Assembly (NCBI GenBank): GCA_937124965.1
Contig: CAKZLB010000016.1
Coordinates: 212,712-276,711, forward strand
DNA from: an uncultured Bacteroidota bacterium
GTDB taxonomy: Bacteria > Bacteroidota > Bacteroidia > NS11-12g > UBA9320
DNA length: 64,000 nt
Reading direction: 5' to 3'
Below the pieces are notes generated by a model. That model was given only the letters and a program-made list of their open reading frames with translations, was not told where the DNA came from and searched no databases. Positions 6,743 through 14,931 of the stretch are shown here, one piece after another; within the stretch, counting starts at the first letter, position 1, and each line of letters opens with the position of its first letter. A program made the position numbers and the translations under genes.

Positions 6743-8620
6743 TTAGTCGAACAAACGCCAGTTAATCCCAAATTGAAATGTTCGATTGATTAAAGGGTAA
6801 AACGCAGCCGAGTACGAATCATTTATAAAATTTCCTTGGGTGACATGGTTTGTCGACACATATAAGTCCATAGTTCTAACTGAAGTGTTAAGAAATACGT
6901 CAACTACAGGATATCCTCCAACTTTCGAGTCGCTTAAAGTAAATTGGCGAACCACAGGATTGTAGGTCGTACCGCTAAATGCACTGAAATACGAGACTTC
7001 TACTCCAAAACGAGCCCACATATTATTTTTAAACAGATAACCTTCTTTGTATATACGTGTTCTGTACGTCACACTAGGTATCGGCATTTTTGTTGAACTA
7101 GCCCGCTGATACACTGCCCTGTTTTCCCAAGTATATGATGATAGAAAGTTTAATTTCCATAGAGCGTTCGCATTAATATATTGTAGGTTTTCAGACAACT
7201 GGCTTGGCGCTCCATTCAGGCCATAATAAACAAAATTGGATATTGTTCGACCCACTAACTCAATATTCAATTTGTCACTATTTAGGGAGTAATTCAACGA
7301 CGCATTTGATATTGTGGATGCATTTAACGATTGATTCCAATAGTAATAATTACTTCCAAAAAATTGATCATTGTAATCGGGTGTCCGACGATTTTGACTT
7401 ATGCTAAGAGATACGTCGCGTGTTTGATTTTTTTGATTTGCTTTTACAAATAATCCGTAATCGTTTCTGTTGTAACCCGTTGCTGAGTAATATGATTTTA
7501 AACCAAATTTGAAACTAGAAATATTTTTATTGCCTTCAAAACCTAGTCGCACATGTTGGTAATTGCTTGAGTGAAAGAGGTGTTGCCTGACTGCAATAAT
7601 TTCATTCAATAACCAATATTTTATAAAACTATTTGAATCTCCAGCACTATATCCAAATCTGTTTGAAACTATAGAATGATAAAACGAATCATTGGTTTCG
7701 AGGCTAACGAACCTTATAGGGTACAGATCTAAATTTGGTTCATCGTCGGTAAATTGGTTTATTGTTCGTGTATATGATAATTCATGAAACCACTGTTTAT
7801 GTATTGACGAGGTGGTGCTATCGTATGTTGTGGTTGAATCATTGACTTTAATCTCACGTAACCCAGGTCTAAAAAATTGTGTAGCACTCCAAGTGCGTTC
7901 CTTATGAATATTCGTTGCGTTTGTAAAGTTTGCAATTCCAGAATATGTCTTTGCTCTTCCAAACAGCGTATCAAACTGCTGTGAGTTTGCAAGTCCAAAT
8001 GACTCACGGGTAGTGCTCTTGTTGTCAGTAAAGGACGCAAATACTTCGTATTTACGATTCATAGAGTAGTAGTGAGAGAAAAACTGGGTTGAGAACAAAT
8101 TGGTCATTCGCTCTTGGTTGAACAAAGGCAGATTTGTGTAATACAAGTTGTTTGTTTTAATCCGCTGATAATTGACACCAAAGTTCCAATTTTTAGCAAT
8201 ATTTTGAGAGTGTTCTGCCCTCAGCAATAGCAAATCTCCGGTAGCTTGAGCATATCGTAAATCAGTTCTAGGTGTGGAGGAATTGTAATATTGGATGCTG
8301 TCCATGGTCATGAACCAGTTTTTAAAGGGGTTTGCTGCAATAGTGAAGCCAAATGAATTCGGGATTTGAGGCTCTAACAACATCTCTGGGCCACCTAGCC
8401 TACCTGTGTGAATCGTCAATGGCTGGCTGATTAATTCTTGTGAAATTTTATGACCAAACCGCAAACTTGTGTCTTCAAAGTGATTCGTAAAATTCAGATT
8501 TTCGGACTCTTGTGCTCTCATCGAAAACGACAAATCTTTCTTATATTCTGTTGTGTCAAACATTTGAGCACCTGCAGTTAAGTTATACAACGCAGCTAAA
8601 AATAGAATAAGTCGTTTCAA
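6743..8620 (-). CDS. Putative beta-barrel porin (Porin_10-like)
   Basis: A 625-aa protein with signal peptide MKRLILFLAALYNLTAGA. The mature part is rich in alternating aromatic/polar strands with many Asn, Ser, Tyr and Phe, and it ends in a strand with a terminal aromatic residue (FGINWRLFD), as outer-membrane barrels do. Length, the early LSFSMRAQES-like segment and the overall pattern match the Bacteroidota 'putative porin' family (Porin_10). The substrate is unknown. It is monocistronic; the 88-bp region before its ATG is shared divergently with the flavoprotein gene. Confidence 0.8.
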   Translation of the reverse strand: MKRLILFLAALYNLTAGAQMFDTTEYKKDLSFSMRAQESENLNFTNHFEDTSLRFGHKISQELISQPLTIHTGRLGGPEMLLEPQIPNSFGFTIAANPFKNWFMTMDSIQYYNSSTPRTDLRYAQATGDLLLLRAEHSQNIAKNWNFGVNYQRIKTNNLYYTNLPLFNQERMTNLFSTQFFSHYYSMNRKYEVFASFTDNKSTTRESFGLANSQQFDTLFGRAKTYSGIANFTNATNIHKERTWSATQFFRPGLREIKVNDSTTTYDSTTSSIHKQWFHELSYTRTINQFTDDEPNLDLYPIRFVSLETNDSFYHSIVSNRFGYSAGDSNSFIKYWLLNEIIAVRQHLFHSSNYQHVRLGFEGNKNISSFKFGLKSYYSATGYNRNDYGLFVKANQKNQTRDVSLSISQNRRTPDYNDQFFGSNYYYWNQSLNASTISNASLNYSLNSDKLNIELVGRTISNFVYYGLNGAPSQLSENLQYINANALWKLNFLSSYTWENRAVYQRASSTKMPIPSVTYRTRIYKEGYLFKNNMWARFGVEVSYFSAFSGTTYNPVVRQFTLSDSKVGGYPVVDVFLNTSVRTMDLYVSTNHVTQGNFINDSYSAAFYPLINRTFQFGINWRLFD

Positions 8621-8715
8621 TGTTCTCTAATATGGTGGCAAAAGTAAACACTATTAACCATTGGTAAAACCATTATAGATAGCTTCAACGGTTAATTCGG
8701 TTAATAAGTTGGAAG

Positions 8716-8723
8716 TATCTTTG
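8716..8723 (+). promoter_or_regulatory. Putative -7 box (TATCTTTG) of the flavoprotein gene
   Basis: TATCTTTG is a full TAnnTTTG match. It lies 12 bp before the ATG at 8736 and downstream of a possible TTG start at 8709, so it decides in favour of the ATG. Confidence 0.5.
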
Positions 8724-8735
8724 TCGCTATATAAT

Positions 8736-9776
8736 ATGATTCTGTACGATTACATCATTTTGGGTCAAGGAATTGCCGGTTCTGTGCTTTCACTTAAGTT
8801 ACGTCAACAAGGTTTTCACGTACTTGTAATCGATAGCCCAAACCCCAACACCTCGTCAGAAATTGCTGCTGGAATTATGAATCCAATTACTGGAAAGCGA
8901 ATGACACTGAGTTGGGATGCAAAAGAATTTTTTCCGTCAGCAATAACCTTTTATAAGGATTTGGAGCTGGAACTGAACTCCCAATTTTATTTTAATTATC
9001 CTGTCTATCGAATTTTTAGTTCTATAAGTGAGCAAAACGATTGGGCTGCGAAAGCCAACGACCAACGATTCGACTCGTTCGTCAATAAGTCTTCTTTAAC
9101 TAATTTGAAAAATGCGAATATTCACAATCCTTATGGTGCAATGAGAGTAGAAGGAGGTGGGCGTGTTGATGTATCTCTTTTTATTGCATCAACACAAAAC
9201 GTATTGGTTGCCGAAGGTTTGTTTAGGAAACAGCATATTGAACTCAACGAGATTATCAAAGAAGAAGAACATATTTCTGTTGGGAATTATAAAACCAAGA
9301 AACTTGTTTTTTGTACGGGCTATGACCCGATTTTTTGGGGATTCTTACCTTTTACGCCAATGAAAGGGGAAGTGTTAGAGGTAAATGTTGCCGGGATTGA
9401 CACGGATAAAACACTAGTAGGAGGTTGCTTTTTTAGCCCGATTCATGATGGCCGTTTTTACGCTGGAGCCACATACGACTGGAAGAATTTTGATTTAGAA
9501 CCGACACAAAAAGCAAAAGGTGAAATACTAGATAAAGTTTCACGTTTTATAAAAACGTCTATACAGGTTGATAAACATAAAGTTGGAATCCGTCCAGCGG
9601 TGAAAGATCGTAGGCCATTACTAGGTGAACATCCTGATAAACGAAATATTTATTTATTTAGTGGATTAGGTAGTAAAGGTGTATCCATGGCACCCTTACT
9701 TGCCGATCAGTTGATAGACTTTATGGAGCAAGGTGCTCCTCTAAAACAAGAGGTTAGCTTAAACCGATTTTTATGA
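8736..9776 (+). CDS. FAD-dependent oxidoreductase, DAO (glycine/D-amino-acid oxidase) fold
   Basis: A 346-aa flavoprotein. YIILGQGIAGSVLSLKLRQ at the N-terminus is the GxGxxG dinucleotide-binding fold, closed by an acidic residue after the second strand (VIDS). ASEIAAGIMNP-like and KGEVLEV segments and the C-terminal YLFSGLGSKGVSMAPLLAD are typical of the DAO family, where the last binds FAD. The substrate cannot be named. The stop codon overlaps the next start (ATGA, 4 bp), so it is translationally coupled to the LtaS-like gene, an unexpected partner. The start at 8736 is fixed by the -7 box at 8716. Confidence 0.85.
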   Translation: MILYDYIILGQGIAGSVLSLKLRQQGFHVLVIDSPNPNTSSEIAAGIMNPITGKRMTLSWDAKEFFPSAITFYKDLELELNSQFYFNYPVYRIFSSISEQNDWAAKANDQRFDSFVNKSSLTNLKNANIHNPYGAMRVEGGGRVDVSLFIASTQNVLVAEGLFRKQHIELNEIIKEEEHISVGNYKTKKLVFCTGYDPIFWGFLPFTPMKGEVLEVNVAGIDTDKTLVGGCFFSPIHDGRFYAGATYDWKNFDLEPTQKAKGEILDKVSRFIKTSIQVDKHKVGIRPAVKDRRPLLGEHPDKRNIYLFSGLGSKGVSMAPLLADQLIDFMEQGAPLKQEVSLNRFL

Positions 9777-11599
9777 GGCAGGTAAGTATAAATGTTTTAA
9801 AGTGGTTCGGGTTCTATGTCCTCTATTTTCAAGTATTTAGGGTTGTATTCTTTTTCTTAAATGGTATCGGCTCTCCTAATGTGACCTTGGCAAGTTTGAC
9901 CCAATCAGCCTATCACGGCTTGATTATGGACTTTTCGATTGCAGCGTATGTTACCATGGTCAATGTAATCTTGTATTTATTATTACTTGTCTCAAGACTT
10001 CAGGTTTTAGGTCGACTCATTACAGTTTTTAACAGAGTAATTATTCTAACTTTTGGCGTGTTTCTAGTAATAAATGCTCGACTTTTTAATTATTGGGGGT
10101 ATCATATTGACGCATCAATACTTAAATATTTAGCCACTCCAAAAGAGGCAATGGCTTCGGCAAGCTTCAAAGACTGGTTTATTGTAATAGCAATTTCTGT
10201 AATTCTAGTTGGGCTGTTTGAGTTGGTATATTCTTGGGCATGTCGAGTTAAAAAAAGTAGCCAATTTCCTACTCGCTGGGCCGCTTTGCTCTTGATTTTG
10301 TTTGCTGGAGTTTTGATTCTTCCGATACGTGGAGGAACTGGAGTTGCAGCCTTGAGTGTGAGCTCCGTGTATTTTTCAAAGAATAATTTTGAAAATCAAC
10401 TGGCGATTAACCCAGTATGGAATGCCGTTTTTTCGCTGACAGTAAAGAATCACAAGTTACAAGTATCGACCAAAGAAGAGGCTAATTCTGTTCAAAAGGA
10501 ATTGTCTGAAGAAAGCTTAAAGTATAAAAACTACAAAAAGCTTGGGGCCGAAACGAACGTGATCTTAATTGTTCTGGAGAGTTTTACGGCAAACGTGGTA
10601 TCGTCAATAGGTGGTTTCGACAGTATAACTCCCGAACTAAACAAATGGATGTCGAAAGGAATTTCGTTTCATAATTGCTATTCGAGTGGTGATAGATCAG
10701 ATAAGGGTTTAACAACCTTGTTTACAGGGTTTCCATCGTTGCCCAACGACAGACTGCTTTCTTATCCTAGAAAACTGCAAGCGGCACCAAACGTTTATCG
10801 AAATTTTAATAAAGAGGGATATTTTACGTCGTTTTATTATGGAGGGAATTTGGATTTTGCAAATATTGGTTTGATTTTTAATGCCGGAGAAGTGGATAAA
10901 CTTGTGACGGAGGACGATTTTAATACTTCCTTAAATAGCGGCAAATGGGGGGTTCGCGATGGTATTATGTTTAATCAGTTTACAAAAGACATAACCTCCC
11001 AAAAGCAACCATTTTTTTCAACCTTGTACACGTTGAGTAGCCACGAACCTTTTGATATACCTGCCGTTTCGTTTGAATCAGAGCATAGACTTGAACGCTT
11101 TTTTAAAGCTGTGTATTATACAGATAGTTGTTTAGGAGCATTCATGAATAAACTAGAAAGGTCGGAGATATGGTCAAACTCAGTTGTTATTATTACATCA
11201 GATCATGGAGTTAAAAATCCAGGAAATTTAGTAACATGTAGTCCTCGTAAGTTTCGTATACCTTTATTAATCACCGGTGGAGTTATTGACACTTCTTTGG
11301 AGTACAGTCATTTCGTGTCACATACAGATATCCCTTATACTGTTGAGCAAATGATTTTTGGCAGAAATAATTCTGAGTATCAATTTAGTAAGTCATTATT
11401 CGATTCTAGTCAATCATATGCTCATTACTATTATCAAACTGGTGCGGCTATGATAAACAATGATGGGTGCATCGTTTACGACATTCCGGGAGGTCAATAT
11501 ATAGTGAATCGGATTGAGGGTGATTCACTATTCAACAAGTATTCTCGACAACTTCTTGGGATAAGTCAGAAAGTGTCTGACGTCTTTAATTCGTATTAG
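9773..11599 (+). CDS. LtaS-like sulfatase-fold phosphoglycerol/phosphoethanolamine transferase
   Basis: A 608-aa inner-membrane enzyme. Residues ~10-190 hold about five transmembrane segments. The rest is an extracytoplasmic alkaline-phosphatase-superfamily domain. Metal and catalytic residues are visible: Glu269 in LIVLESF, the nucleophile region SSGDRSDKGL (304-313) and the ITSDHGVKNPG metal site near 475. In related proteins the nucleophile is normally Thr (NRT/KT); here the aligned residue is Ser309, which can still act as a nucleophile. Bacteroidota make no lipoteichoic acid, so a role in decorating envelope glycans or lipids is more likely, but the substrate is unknown. It overlaps the flavoprotein gene by 4 bp. 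Confidence 0.85.
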   Translation: MRQVSINVLKWFGFYVLYFQVFRVVFFFLNGIGSPNVTLASLTQSAYHGLIMDFSIAAYVTMVNVILYLLLLVSRLQVLGRLITVFNRVIILTFGVFLVINARLFNYWGYHIDASILKYLATPKEAMASASFKDWFIVIAISVILVGLFELVYSWACRVKKSSQFPTRWAALLLILFAGVLILPIRGGTGVAALSVSSVYFSKNNFENQLAINPVWNAVFSLTVKNHKLQVSTKEEANSVQKELSEESLKYKNYKKLGAETNVILIVLESFTANVVSSIGGFDSITPELNKWMSKGISFHNCYSSGDRSDKGLTTLFTGFPSLPNDRLLSYPRKLQAAPNVYRNFNKEGYFTSFYYGGNLDFANIGLIFNAGEVDKLVTEDDFNTSLNSGKWGVRDGIMFNQFTKDITSQKQPFFSTLYTLSSHEPFDIPAVSFESEHRLERFFKAVYYTDSCLGAFMNKLERSEIWSNSVVIITSDHGVKNPGNLVTCSPRKFRIPLLITGGVIDTSLEYSHFVSHTDIPYTVEQMIFGRNNSEYQFSKSLFDSSQSYAHYYYQTGAAMINNDGCIVYDIPGGQYIVNRIEGDSLFNKYSRQLLGISQKVSDVFNSY

Positions 11600-11605
11600 T
11601 TATAA

Positions 11606-11687
11606 AAAAAGAAGCCCCGCTCTATTGAGCAGGGCAAATAAACCAAACTAACCATGAAAAATGTCTCCTCTCGAAGACGATGCAAAG
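11606..11687 (-). repeat. Structured repeat element, copy 1 (contains a minus-strand terminator hairpin)
   Basis: Nearly identical to 11761-11843. Read on the minus strand, 11635-11614 forms GCCCTGCTC-AATA-GAGCGGGGC followed by CTTC-type sequence and T7, an intrinsic terminator; the single G-U pair is only tolerated on this strand. A second small hairpin (GTCT...AGAC) lies at the other end. Between them is ACCAAACTAACCATGAAAAA on the plus strand. The element closes the LtaS-like transcript from one side and the kdsC transcript from the other. Confidence 0.6.
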
Positions 11688-11760
11688 TTAAAGTATTTTG
11701 TACTATTAATACAAGGATTTTTAAATTTTTATAAAATTTCGAAAAAGAAAGTTTGTGGCA

Positions 11761-11843
11761 AAAAGAAGCCCCGCTCTATTGAGCAGGGCAAATAAACCAA
11801 ACTAACCATGAAAAAATGCCTCCTCTCGAAGGCATTGCAAAGG
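11761..11843 (-). repeat. Structured repeat element, copy 2 (minus-strand terminator for fdx-iscX-kdsC)
   Basis: This second copy starts 155 bp after the first. The hairpin 11790-11769 (GCCCTGCTC-AATA-GAGCGGGGC, then TTCTTTTT on the minus strand) is well placed to end the kdsC message. The outer hairpin is AATGCCT...AGGCATT, whereas copy 1 has GTCT...AGAC: a paired T-to-C and A-to-G change that keeps the stem. That compensatory change argues for a conserved RNA structure. Whether this is an RNA gene, a mobile terminator or a leader-peptide element is open. Confidence 0.6.
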
Positions 11844-11919
11844 AAATGTGTTTTTTGACAATTTCCTAATGTTTTTGTATTAAATAACTGTAATTAAATT
11901 TTTATTTTTAAGTGATTGT

Positions 11920-12420
11920 TTACCAGTTATTTGTGAGCCGTAATCGAGTTTCAATAATATGTCGAACACATTGTTTTCCTCCATCGTTTGGTGAAATATA
12001 GTCCACATTCTCACGAACTTTTTGCACTGCGTCTGCAGGACAACAAGAAAACCCTACCGCTTTTAGAACCGGACAGTCAGGTTCGTCGTCACCCATCATT
12101 AAACACTCTTCTAACGAATGATTGTGTTTTTGTAGCCAATCAGTAAGAACATCAATCTTTGTTTTTACACCAAGATAAACATCGTCAATGCCCAATTTGT
12201 TAAGTCGTAGCTTCACACCTTCAGCATTACCACCACTAATTACTACAATCTTGAAGCCAGCACGCAGTGCCTTCACAAGCGCATATCCATCCTTTACACT
12301 AGTTGAGCGTGTGTAAACTCCTTCATCAGAAACGTAAATATTTCCGTCCGTCAAGACACCGTCAATGTCAAAAACAAAAACATTGACTTTCTTAAGTTTT
12401 TTTAAATAAAGTTCCGACAA
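11920..12420 (-). CDS. kdsC: 3-deoxy-D-manno-octulosonate 8-phosphate phosphatase (KdsC-like)
   Basis: A 166-aa HAD phosphatase of the tetrameric KdsC class. It removes phosphate from KDO-8-phosphate, supplying KDO for lipopolysaccharide. Motif I is FVFDIDGVLTDG with both Asp residues, motif II is VVISGG, and motif III/IV is MMGDDEPDCPVL. Length and the absence of a cap domain fit KdsC. It is the last gene of an fdx-iscX-kdsC run, three bases after iscX, and probably shares its promoter. A YrbI-like phosphatase for another sugar phosphate is possible. Confidence 0.85.
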   Translation of the reverse strand: MSELYLKKLKKVNVFVFDIDGVLTDGNIYVSDEGVYTRSTSVKDGYALVKALRAGFKIVVISGGNAEGVKLRLNKLGIDDVYLGVKTKIDVLTDWLQKHNHSLEECLMMGDDEPDCPVLKAVGFSCCPADAVQKVRENVDYISPNDGGKQCVRHIIETRLRLTNNW

Positions 12421-12423
12421 AGT

Positions 12424-12660
12424 TTATTGATTATCTCTCCATTCGTAAACCCAGCTTGATTGAATCATTTCCAAATGTCCCTCGTTACAATCCTCTCTTT
12501 TACCAACAAAGGTTGGTATTTCAAGAACCCACTCGAGTAAATCGGTAAATCGTATTCGGTAGATTTTGCCTTCATTAAATTCGTCTCCAAACTTTTCGTA
12601 AAGAGCCATGGCAATGTCTTCATAATCTCGCCATTCTATAGGTAATTCAAATTTTTCCAT
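12424..12660 (-). CDS. iscX: IscX-like Fe-S cluster assembly protein
   Basis: A 78-aa acidic protein. It shows the IscX pattern: WRDYEDIAMALYEKF at residues 10-24, IRFTDLLEWVLEIPTF in the middle, then NEGHLEMIQSSWVYEW at the end. In Enterobacteria IscX binds IscS and iron and tunes cluster assembly. It sits one base downstream of the ferredoxin gene, the same gene order as in proteobacterial isc operons, yet no iscS, iscU, hscA or hscB is in the window. Confidence 0.85.
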   Translation of the reverse strand: MEKFELPIEWRDYEDIAMALYEKFGDEFNEGKIYRIRFTDLLEWVLEIPTFVGKREDCNEGHLEMIQSSWVYEWRDNQ

Positions 12661-12661
12661 C

Positions 12662-12988
12662 TTAATGTCCGTTAAACTGCGTTTGATCTGGGATTTTTAC
12701 AACTAGGTCAGATGATATTTTACACTGACAAGCAAGTCTTGAATTGATGCTAGGGTTTACAGCCCGGTCAATAAAGTCTTCTTCTTTGTCAGATATTTCA
12801 GGCAAATTATCCATGCCTTCCTCGACGTAAACGTGACAGGTACTACATGCACAGACCGCACCGCAATTGTGTTGAAGTTCAATGTCGTTGTCGTGAGCTA
12901 CATCCAGGATGGTATCTCCTGAAGCGCATTCAACTTCTTGGTCCTGAAGGGTCTTGTCCTCAAAAAGAAATCTTATTTTGTGTCCCAT
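12662..12988 (-). CDS. fdx: Adrenodoxin-type [2Fe-2S] ferredoxin
   Basis: A 108-aa ferredoxin with the C-x5-C-x2-C cluster loop (CGAVCACSTC) and the fourth ligand in LACQC, as in IscFdx/adrenodoxin. It probably donates electrons to Fe-S assembly. The frame is open to an upstream ATG at 13018, but a minus-strand -7 box (TAGTTTTG, 13004-12997) lies inside that extension. The ATG at 12988 (MGHKIRF) is therefore the better start, giving a leader of only a few bases. It is the first gene of the fdx-iscX-kdsC operon. Confidence 0.9.
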   Translation of the reverse strand: MGHKIRFLFEDKTLQDQEVECASGDTILDVAHDNDIELQHNCGAVCACSTCHVYVEEGMDNLPEISDKEEDFIDRAVNPSINSRLACQCKISSDLVVKIPDQTQFNGH

Positions 12989-12996
12989 AAAGCGTG

Positions 12997-13004
12997 CAAA
13001 ACTA
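12997..13004 (-). promoter_or_regulatory. Putative -7 box (TAGTTTTG) of the fdx operon
   Basis: On the minus strand TAGTTTTG ends eight bases before the ATG at 12988. It matches TAnnTTTG and fixes the ferredoxin start. Confidence 0.45.
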
Positions 13005-13085
13005 CTGTTTTTAAACATTCTAAATAAAAAAATGTTCGACTGATAATACTATTCTTTTTCAATAACGTTAATTTGTAAACAGAAC

Positions 13086-14237
13086 ATGATAAAACAGTTA
13101 TTTTCTATATTCTTAATCTCAGTACTTTCTCTTTTTTCAATAAATGCTAAGGCACAAGAAGAGGTTAGTCCATATTTGCTAATGTTGGGACAAATTGCTT
13201 CCTATCCGCCATTAATGACTCTCGTTTCAGAATTAGACAGTGGTCAGGTTCAAGAGACTTTCTCTAGGGTGTTGAATGAGTACGAGATAGTGTCGTATGA
13301 CGAAGGACTTAAACTAGTTTTTAATCAAAATTTCGTGCTGAAAGAAGTGCAATTTTACGATTCAGGATATTTGTTTAAAAAAGCTCAGCGAGAACTTCCT
13401 CTTGATTTAGACTTCTCTATGAAATTGAAAGATTTTGAAGCCTATAAGTATGTCAATTTTATGGTAGACTCCATGAATGCATTTGTTTATCATTACGATA
13501 CAGATATTGTACATGGCAAGCTGTATTTTAAGGGAGGCAATATTGAGTTGGTAAAGTTTACTGTAAAAGACTCCTTCTTAAATGCACAAAACTTGCTGTT
13601 ACAGAAGGAATGGGGAATGAGATTGTTACCAAACGGAATTTGTACTAAAGGTAACTGTTTCAATGAAGTGTCGCAAATGACATGGCCAATGACGGCTATG
13701 AAATACGAAGGAAGTTGGGAAAGTGGAATTCCACATCAAAAAGGTAGTTTCTCTGATACTACCGGCTTGAGTTATTCTGGCAATTTTAAATTAGGATTTT
13801 TATGGGGCGAAGGAGTCTTGAATGTTCCAAATTCGTATTTGTATGAGGGAGATTTTGTATTAGGAAAGAGAATGGGTACAGGCTATGCAAGATATTCAAA
13901 TGGAACTTGGTATGAAGGTGATTGGTATCGAGACTTGATGCATGGCTCAGGACATTTTTGGTTTTCAGAAACCTACCATTATCAAGGAGAATTTCGAAAC
14001 AATCAATTTAATGGTCAAGGTAAACTTACCAGTCCCAAAGGATACGTCGAAGGAAGTTTTAAAAATGGGAAACCTCATGGTTTTTGCCGACAAGTAGTAA
14101 ACGGGAGCCAAACCGAATTAAGTGGAACCTGGATCGACGGAAAGAAACAAGGGGAGTTTGAGCTATATAATCCACTTACTGGAACTACGAAAATGTATTT
14201 CGAAAATGATATTGAAATAGTTGATGGTAAACGGTAG
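13086..14237 (+). CDS. Exported MORN-repeat protein
   Basis: A 383-aa protein with a signal peptide (MIKQLFSIFLISVLSLFSINAKA). The N-terminal ~200 residues are not recognised. From about residue 205 there are six or more MORN repeats of the type Y.G.w..g..hG.G: YEGSWESGIPHQKG, YSGNFKLGFLWGEG, YEGDFVLGKRMGTG, YEGDWYRDLMHGSG, YQGEFRNNQFNGQG and others. MORN repeats form beta sheets that bind lipid or protein. It may be co-transcribed with the SIMPL gene 55 bp downstream. Exact role unknown. Confidence 0.85.
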   Translation: MIKQLFSIFLISVLSLFSINAKAQEEVSPYLLMLGQIASYPPLMTLVSELDSGQVQETFSRVLNEYEIVSYDEGLKLVFNQNFVLKEVQFYDSGYLFKKAQRELPLDLDFSMKLKDFEAYKYVNFMVDSMNAFVYHYDTDIVHGKLYFKGGNIELVKFTVKDSFLNAQNLLLQKEWGMRLLPNGICTKGNCFNEVSQMTWPMTAMKYEGSWESGIPHQKGSFSDTTGLSYSGNFKLGFLWGEGVLNVPNSYLYEGDFVLGKRMGTGYARYSNGTWYEGDWYRDLMHGSGHFWFSETYHYQGEFRNNQFNGQGKLTSPKGYVEGSFKNGKPHGFCRQVVNGSQTELSGTWIDGKKQGEFELYNPLTGTTKMYFENDIEIVDGKR

Positions 14238-14292
14238 ATGTCCATTGTCAATATTGAACAAATATTAAACACACTTTACGAAAACCATATTT

Positions 14293-14931
14293 ATGCTACG
14301 GCGGACAATTACTGTAACTGGCACCTCTGAAATTGAATTAAGTCCAGACATCATTGAGTTTACTATTTCAATGAAAGAATATTGGAAAGAGGAATTCGAA
14401 TCAGGTAAAAAGTACGAAGATTACATCACAAAAATACCCATGTCTGATATTGAACCAATTGTATTAAAACAATTGGAAAAAGCAGGAGTAAAGCAGGACC
14501 AAATCAAAGTAAGTGCAATTGGGAATTACCACCGTCAAACAGGTAAAGATTTTTTGGTATCAAAAACGATAGTTGTTACGGTGAGTAATTTTGAGATTAT
14601 TGATGAGATTACAAAGACTATTACGGATAAAGGAATCAACAATATGTCAATTAGTAATTTACAACACTCACAAATAGAAGACTATGAAAAGAATCTTCGG
14701 ATAACAGCACTCGAAAATGCTGAAGAAAAAGCAGGTTATTTGTTACATAGTTTAGCAGAAAAATGTGGTGAAGTAATATCGATATCGGAGACAAACGTTG
14801 CACAAGGTTCGCATGGTGTTGAAGTCGGTATGCTTCGAGCAAGTTCAGATCACAGGAATCCTTCTGCCACCGAATTACGAAAAATTACAAGGCGATATAC
14901 TATTAATGCAACTTTTGCTATTGCAAAATAA
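14293..14931 (+). CDS. SIMPL (DUF541) domain protein
   Basis: A 212-aa protein lacking a signal peptide. It begins with the SIMPL hallmark ITVTGTSEIELSPDIIEFTI and continues with LEKAGVKQDQIKVS, a central strand pair, then ALENAEEKAGYLLHSLAEKCGEV. This matches the DUF541 fold over its whole length. Family members are often periplasmic; the missing signal peptide suggests a cytoplasmic form. The 3' end overlaps the convergent lysC gene by 14 bp. Confidence 0.8.
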   Translation: MLRRTITVTGTSEIELSPDIIEFTISMKEYWKEEFESGKKYEDYITKIPMSDIEPIVLKQLEKAGVKQDQIKVSAIGNYHRQTGKDFLVSKTIVVTVSNFEIIDEITKTITDKGINNMSISNLQHSQIEDYEKNLRITALENAEEKAGYLLHSLAEKCGEVISISETNVAQGSHGVEVGMLRASSDHRNPSATELRKITRRYTINATFAIAK

